Source: Pseudomonas lurida (GTDB taxonomy: Bacteria > Pseudomonadota > Gammaproteobacteria > Pseudomonadales > Pseudomonadaceae). Taken from it: a stretch of DNA of 64,000 bases. How positions within the stretch are numbered: the stretch's first letter is position 1; each line of letters begins with the position of its first letter. Positions 59,774-64,000 of this stretch are shown one piece after another. Under the pieces are notes generated by a model. It saw only the letters and a list, made by a program, of their open reading frames with translations. It was not told the origin of the DNA and ran no database searches. Both the position numbers and the translations under genes were made by a program. The DNA lies in NCBI RefSeq assembly GCF_002563895.1, contig NZ_PDJB01000001.1:541501-605500 (forward strand). The letters are read 5' to 3'.

Positions 59774-61276
59774 TTATTTGGCGCGGGTCTCGTGCATCCG
59801 TGCCAACTGCCGTTCCAGCATCGATGGGTACGGTTCCATCAACCGTTCCACGCAACTGGCGCCCTCAGGGCTGGCAATCGGGCGGATCCGTGCGCGTTGG
59901 CGAATCAGCGTGTCTTCACTAATCTTGCGCTCGACCAGCAGCAGGTTGCGGCTGTGTTGGGACAAGGCGAGGGCATCCTGGGCGATCTCGGTGAGCAGCA
60001 GGTCGATCTGGCTCATGCCGAACAGATCGTCGCCGACCGTCAGGCCAAGCTGCAATTGCAGGGTGATGCCGCTGTCCGCCACTTCGATTTGCAATTCATG
60101 GCCCAGGGCGCGCAGCAACTCGCCGCAGCAGATAGCGTTGGTCAGGTAGTCTTCGCCGCTGTCTTCGCTGTGGAACAGCATCAGCGTGCTGCCATCGTTC
60201 AGCGTGTGCAGTTCGCTCTGGTACAGCGATGCGGCCTGGTCGAGGCAGTCACGGTAGCGTTCCAGCAACTCGGTCAGGCGCGCGCGCGGCAGGCGACGCA
60301 GTTGGTCCTGGGCACCCAGTTGCACCGCCAGTACGGCGCTGTACTGGGGCTCGGCGCTCTTCACCGGGGCCGGTTTGGCGGCAACGGCCGGGGCGCTGGC
60401 CGAGGTGTCGCGCAGGTCGGCGAACGGGTCTTCGTCGTCCAGTTCGTCTTCTTCGGCCTTGAACGCCTGGCGGGTGGCCGGCTTCAGGCCCGCCACCGGA
60501 GCGTCTCGCACTTCAAACTCGGGCTCGTCGTCGTAGTCGGTGTCGTCGAACTCAGGCTCGGGTTCCACTTCGCGCACGACTGGTTCTGGGGCGAAGCTGG
60601 CGTGAAGCTGGCGCGCGAGGTCGCCAATTTCATCCTGGCGGTCCGTCGCCGGGGTGTGCTCGTCGATGTCCCGCAGCCAGATACGCAGTTGCATCAGTGG
60701 CGTGGAGATATGTCGGCCCAGGCGCAAGCTCAGGGCTAGGGCCAATGCCAGCAGGATCGCGCTGAGGATGCCCATGCTTTGCAGGCTGATGGTCATCGGC
60801 TGCTGGAATTGCTGCATATCGAGGCTGATACGCAGTTGGCCTGCCTTCACATCCTGAAACGTGATATTGCTCTGATAAAGCCCTTCGGCTTCACCCAGCA
60901 GGCCGTTTTTCGGGCGCTGCCCGGCCTCGGCCATGATCCGGTTGTCCACGCTGTAGATGGCGGCGTGGGCCACCAGCGGGTTCTTGGTCAGGTTGTTGAG
61001 CAGCACGTTGAGGCTGAGGATGTCGTTGGACACCAACAGCTCAGTCGCCGAGGTGGCGGTCTGGGTAGTCAGGCTCTCGCCCAGGGCGTCGGCTTGCTCG
61101 TGCATGGCCTGCTTGAACTGCAATCCCATCACGCAGGCGTAGATCACCAGGGCCAGGGCGACCAGGATCACGTTATGGCTGGCGATGCGTAATGCGATCG
61201 GTACACGGCGGTGGCGCAGTGCCCGGAAGATCAGCAGGAAGAAATTATCGGTTTTTACTGGCGTGGGCCGGTTCAC
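59774..61276 (-). CDS. YtjB/AhpA-family membrane protein with HAMP
   Basis: A 500-residue protein at the serB locus, as YtjB (Smp) is in E. coli. It has transmembrane helix 1 (about 33-52), a periplasmic sensor-like region, helix 2 (about 165-187) and a HAMP-like segment (R-L-G-R-H-I-S-T-P-L). A long acidic, low-complexity linker (many Asp/Glu, about 235-310) follows. A C-terminal domain starts Y-S-A-V-L-A-V-Q-L-G and has the outline of a degenerate nucleotide cyclase (L-L-E-R-Y-R ... L-N-D-G-S-T-L-M-L-F). The start is GTG at 61276: a minus-strand promoter lies just upstream, which excludes the longer frame to 61339. By position it is PAO1 PA4961. Confidence 0.82.
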   Translation of the reverse strand: MNRPTPVKTDNFFLLIFRALRHRRVPIALRIASHNVILVALALVIYACVMGLQFKQAMHEQADALGESLTTQTATSATELLVSNDILSLNVLLNNLTKNPLVAHAAIYSVDNRIMAEAGQRPKNGLLGEAEGLYQSNITFQDVKAGQLRISLDMQQFQQPMTISLQSMGILSAILLALALALSLRLGRHISTPLMQLRIWLRDIDEHTPATDRQDEIGDLARQLHASFAPEPVVREVEPEPEFDDTDYDDEPEFEVRDAPVAGLKPATRQAFKAEEDELDDEDPFADLRDTSASAPAVAAKPAPVKSAEPQYSAVLAVQLGAQDQLRRLPRARLTELLERYRDCLDQAASLYQSELHTLNDGSTLMLFHSEDSGEDYLTNAICCGELLRALGHELQIEVADSGITLQLQLGLTVGDDLFGMSQIDLLLTEIAQDALALSQHSRNLLLVERKISEDTLIRQRARIRPIASPEGASCVERLMEPYPSMLERQLARMHETRAK

Positions 61277-61311
61277 TTGCGCTCGGCTCTTGGTCCGTGA
61301 AGTTGACGCGC

Positions 61312-61339
61312 AGTATAGCGACAGCCCTAGGACCGGCAA
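61312..61339 (-). promoter_or_regulatory. Sigma-70-type promoter for the YtjB/AhpA gene
   Basis: On the minus strand TTGCCG (61339-61334), a 16-bp spacer, then TATACT (61317-61312). This places the transcript start roughly 30 bp before the GTG at 61276. The gap is shared with the divergent serB. Confidence 0.6.
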
Positions 61340-61409
61340 AGCGCTGGCTGTGCCCGATGGTCACTGAAAGTGGGTAGAATGCGGTTTTTTTCCAGCCTGG
61401 GGGTGCGCC

Positions 61410-62624
61410 TTGCGCGAAATTGTCCTGATTAACATCACTGGGGAAGACCGCCCAGGTCTTACCGCTGCCATTACCGGTGTTCTGGCCCAGGGTGGTGTGA
61501 ACATTCTCGACATCGGCCAGGCGGTGATCCACGACACCCTGTCGTTCGGCATCCTGGTCGAGATCCCGAGCACTGAGCAGGCGTCTTCGGTACTCAAGGA
61601 CATCCTGTTTACGGCGTACAAGCTGGATCAACAAGTACGCTTCACCCCTGTGTCCGAAGAGGACTACCAGCATTGGGTGTCCGGGCAGGGCAAGAAACGC
61701 CACATCGTGACGCTGCTGACCCGCAAGGTCACCGCCGAGCAGCTGCAGCGCGTCAGCTCCATCACCGCTCACTATGGCTTGAATATCGATCACATTGACC
61801 GCCTGTCGGGTCGCATGCCGCTGGACACGCCGGCCGATAAAGGCAAGGGCTGCATCGAGTTCTCCGTGCGCGGCGAACCGGCCGACCCGCAAGCCTTGCG
61901 TGCCGAGTTCCTCAGCGTGGCCCAGGAGCTGAACGTCGATATCGCCTTCCAGGAAGATTCGCTGTTCCGTCGTAACCGCCGCCTGGCGGTGTTCGACATG
62001 GATTCCACGCTGATCGAAGCCGAGGTCATCGATGAGTTGGCCAAGGCGGCGGGTGTCGGCGAGCAGGTTTCCGAAATTACCGAGCGTGCCATGGCCGGTG
62101 AGCTCGACTTCCGCGCCAGCTTCAAGGAGCGTCTGGCGTTGCTCAAGGGCCTGGATGTGAGTGTGCTGGACTCCATCGGCGCCTCGCTGCGCCTGACCGA
62201 AGGCGCCGAAACCCTGTTCGCCGAACTCAAGCGCCTGGGCTACAAGACGGCGATTCTGTCCGGCGGCTTCACTTACTTCGCCAAGCAATTGCAGGCCAAG
62301 CTGGGCATCGACTACGTGTTCGCCAACGAACTGGAAGTGGTAGATGGCAAGGTGACTGGCGTGGCGGTAGAGCCGATTGTCGATGCACAGCGCAAGGCGG
62401 ATCTGCTGAAGGAGTTGGCGCACAAGGAAGGTTTGCGTCTGGAGCAAACCATCGCGGTCGGCGACGGTGCGAATGACCTGCCGATGCTGGCGATTGCCGG
62501 TTTGGGCGTGGCGTTTCGCGCCAAGCCGTTGGTGAAGCAGTCGGCCAAGCAGGCAATTTCGACACTGGGGTTGGACGGCGTGTTGTATCTGCTCGGCTTT
62601 CGCGATCGCGATGGGCAGCTGTAA
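61410..62624 (+). CDS. serB: Phosphoserine phosphatase SerB
   Basis: Final step of serine synthesis: phosphoserine to L-serine. The 404 residues are longer than E. coli SerB because of tandem N-terminal ACT-like domains (I-T-G-E-D-R-P-G-L-T-A-A at 9-20 and a second around 98-175), as in other pseudomonads. The HAD domain has the nucleophile motif D196-M-D198-S-T, with G-D-G-A-N-D-L-P-M near the C-terminus as the metal motif. The start is TTG at 61410, giving M-R-E-I-V-L-I-N-I-T, with GGGGG upstream. The ACT repeats suggest amino-acid feedback control, which is inference. Confidence 0.95.
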   Translation: MREIVLINITGEDRPGLTAAITGVLAQGGVNILDIGQAVIHDTLSFGILVEIPSTEQASSVLKDILFTAYKLDQQVRFTPVSEEDYQHWVSGQGKKRHIVTLLTRKVTAEQLQRVSSITAHYGLNIDHIDRLSGRMPLDTPADKGKGCIEFSVRGEPADPQALRAEFLSVAQELNVDIAFQEDSLFRRNRRLAVFDMDSTLIEAEVIDELAKAAGVGEQVSEITERAMAGELDFRASFKERLALLKGLDVSVLDSIGASLRLTEGAETLFAELKRLGYKTAILSGGFTYFAKQLQAKLGIDYVFANELEVVDGKVTGVAVEPIVDAQRKADLLKELAHKEGLRLEQTIAVGDGANDLPMLAIAGLGVAFRAKPLVKQSAKQAISTLGLDGVLYLLGFRDRDGQL

Positions 62625-62645
62625 CTGACGAAATGCGCTAAAAAA

Positions 62646-62736
62646 TGTGGGAGCGGGCTTGCTCGCGAATGCGGAGGTTCAGTCACTGAGGTGTCGACTG
62701 ATACTCCGCATTCGCGGGCAAGCCCGCTCCCACATT
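62646..62736. repeat. REP doublet with structured spacer
   Basis: 30-nt arms 62646-62675 and 62707-62736, one mismatch. The inner ends GAATGCGG/CCGCATTC pair. The spacer matches that of the doublet at 59671. It lies between the convergent serB and psd genes. Confidence 0.92.
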
Positions 62737-62746
62737 GGGTTCTGCG

Positions 62747-63607
62747 TCAGGCTTTTGGCAGTGCGATGCCCTGGCCCATCTGTACCGGCGAACCTGCCAC
62801 CAGTTCTTCTGCCCACTTCACCTGGTCCGGCCCGAACAGCACGATCGCGGTCGAACCGAGCTTGAAGCGACCCAGCTCGGCACCCTTTTCCAGGTGGATC
62901 GGCGCACGTGCGGCTTCGTCGTAGCGGACCGTTTTCAGTTCGCGCTTCGGCGGCGTCACCAGCCCGGCCCACACGGTTTCAATCGAAGCCACGATCATCG
63001 CGCCTACCAACACCACGGCCATTGGGCCGCGTTCGGTGTCGAACAGGCAGACAACACGCTCGTTACGCGCGAACAGCTCCGGCACGTTTTCAGCCGTGGT
63101 CTGGTTGACCGAGAAAATCCGGCCCGGCACGTACACCATCTCCCGCAGGGTGCCCGCCAGCGGCATGTGCACGCGGTGGTAGTCCTTTGGCGACAGGTAA
63201 ATGGTGGCGAAATCGCCGCCCATGAACGGCGCGGCTACGGCCGCATCGCCCCCCAGCAGTTCCAGCACGCTGAAGCTGTGCCCCTTGGCCTGGAATACAC
63301 GGCCGTGCTCGATCGGGCCAAGCTGGCTGACCGCGCCATCGGCTGGGCTCAATACTGCGCCGGGGGTTGGATCCAGCGGGCGAGCACCGTCTTTCAATGC
63401 GCGGGTGAAGAAGGCGTTGAAGTGCTCGTAAGCGGTCACGTCTTCAACCAGGGCCTGGGACATGTCCACTTGATAGCGCTTGGCGAACCAGGTGGTGAAG
63501 GCATTCTTGAACCAGCGCACGCGGCACTCCGCAATGCAGCCGGCCAGGCGCGACAGCAAGTGGTGGGGCAGCAAGTACTGGCTGAGGATAAACAACTGCT
63601 TTTTCAT
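62747..63607 (-). CDS. psd: Phosphatidylserine decarboxylase proenzyme
   Basis: Makes phosphatidylethanolamine from phosphatidylserine at the inner membrane. The 286 residues match Psd. The self-cleavage motif L-G-S-T is at 250-253; cleavage between Gly251 and Ser252 yields the pyruvoyl prosthetic group on the alpha chain. Upstream D-Y-H-R-V-H-M-P is the conserved metal/active-site histidine segment. It has 15 bp between it and rhdA upstream on the same strand, so it is probably co-transcribed, as in PAO1 (PA4957-PA4956). Confidence 0.97.
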   Translation of the reverse strand: MKKQLFILSQYLLPHHLLSRLAGCIAECRVRWFKNAFTTWFAKRYQVDMSQALVEDVTAYEHFNAFFTRALKDGARPLDPTPGAVLSPADGAVSQLGPIEHGRVFQAKGHSFSVLELLGGDAAVAAPFMGGDFATIYLSPKDYHRVHMPLAGTLREMVYVPGRIFSVNQTTAENVPELFARNERVVCLFDTERGPMAVVLVGAMIVASIETVWAGLVTPPKRELKTVRYDEAARAPIHLEKGAELGRFKLGSTAIVLFGPDQVKWAEELVAGSPVQMGQGIALPKA

Positions 63608-63622
63608 AACTGTCCTTAAACC

Positions 63623-64000
63623 TTAAATCTCGACGGGGGTGTCGGGGTGGTTGCCCCATTCGCCCCAGGAACCGGCATAACCTTTGACTCGCGGATAACC
63701 GAGCGCCTTGGCCACCAGGTAGGTGAAGCCAGAGCGGTGATGAGTCTGGCAGTGAGTGATGATTTCTTTGTCTTTGGTCAGCCCGAGATCTTCGAGGATC
63801 TGCGGCATGTCACGACGGATGCGCAGGTGGCGCGCCTTGTCCATGCCGGCCGTCCATTCGAAGTTCACCGCGCCGGGAATGTGTCCGCCTTTGGCCGCGA
63901 GCACTTTTTCGCCGGAATACTCCAGCGGCCCGCGTGCGTCCCAGATGCCCAGGTCGGCCGCACCGAGGCGGCTTTGCAGGTATTCGCGGGTAGCGGTGGG
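63623..64000 (-). CDS. rhdA: Thiosulfate sulfurtransferase (rhodanese), 5' end outside window
   Basis: The C-terminal 125 residues of a two-domain rhodanese; the gene enters from the right edge. The active-site loop C-Q-T-H-H-R-S-G, with the catalytic Cys, is identical to that of Azotobacter RhdA as I recall it. Upstream L-G-I-W-D-A-R-G-P-L-E-Y-S-G and G-H-I-P-G-A-V-N are the usual rhodanese-domain signatures. Transfers sulfane sulfur from thiosulfate to acceptors. The visible part ends with the common G-S-W-G-E-W-G-N. A GTG near 63904 could be misread as a start, but the frame continues with clear homology to the window edge. Confidence 0.93.
   Translation of the reverse strand, partial: PTATREYLQSRLGAADLGIWDARGPLEYSGEKVLAAKGGHIPGAVNFEWTAGMDKARHLRIRRDMPQILEDLGLTKDKEIITHCQTHHRSGFTYLVAKALGYPRVKGYAGSWGEWGNHPDTPVEI

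Overview
The window reads as chromosomal backbone of a fluorescent pseudomonad (Pseudomonas fluorescens group). The evidence is a high-GC gene set in an order that, from memory, closely follows the P. aeruginosa PAO1 stretch PA5025-PA4956, together with many inverted-repeat REP elements of the kind typical of P. fluorescens genomes. I see no prophage, integrase, insertion sequence, CRISPR array, rRNA or tRNA.

Layout. (1) 1-11,094: the tail of an unknown gene, O-acetylhomoserine sulfhydrylase (metY), the 23S rRNA methyltransferase RlmJ, methionine sulfoxide reductase MsrA, the multidomain c-di-GMP phosphodiesterase DipA, and the pyruvate dehydrogenase genes aceE-aceF behind two operator-like palindromes. 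(2) 11,095-21,032: glnE, then the LPS-core operon waaF-waaC-waaG-waaP-wapP-wapQ and a tandem-kinase gene, mostly with 1-4 bp overlaps. (3) 21,033-25,773: an accessory block of repeats, an unrecognised lipoprotein, a TonB-dependent receptor matching the PQQ receptor PqqU/YncD, and a YceK-like lipoprotein. It splits the LPS cluster. (4) 25,774-38,411: the LPS cluster resumes with a carbamoyltransferase, mig-14, dnpA, ssg, wapR, a WaaL ligase fused to a kinase-like domain, msbA, hldE and a sugar-nucleotide epimerase. (5) 38,412-46,000: a conserved unknown protein, aldo/keto reductase, FAD oxidoreductase, an SMR efflux pump with divergent LysR regulator, waaA, and a TolC-like outer-membrane channel. 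(6) 45,988-49,598: TPP riboswitch, thiC and the HMP transporter cytX. (7) 49,567-58,576: a lipoprotein, nudF, a DUF1249 gene, cpdA, yqiA, parE, a phytase-like esterase gene and parC; much of this order also occurs in E. coli. (8) 58,577-64,000: a strongly self-complementary intergenic region, a PqiC-like lipoprotein, a YtjB/AhpA membrane protein, serB, psd and the 3' part of rhdA.

How the genes fit together. About 20 kb makes and exports LPS: HldE supplies ADP-heptose, WaaA, WaaC, WaaF and WaaG build the inner core, WaaP and relatives phosphorylate it, the carbamoyltransferase, WapR and Ssg decorate it, MsbA flips lipid A-core, and the WaaL fusion attaches O-antigen. Mig-14 and DnpA fit the same envelope/antimicrobial-peptide tolerance theme.

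Most notable observations: a probable structured RNA downstream of parC (58,583-58,801), whose wobble pairs favour the + strand; the WaaL-kinase fusion and the number of kinase-like domains in the LPS cluster, two of which lack the catalytic Asp; paired operators 52 bp apart before aceE; a 16-bp palindrome just after the msbA -10 box; two REP doublets with compensatory stem changes; and the pqqU block inside the LPS cluster. Function names rest on motifs and remembered family similarity. No database search was run.
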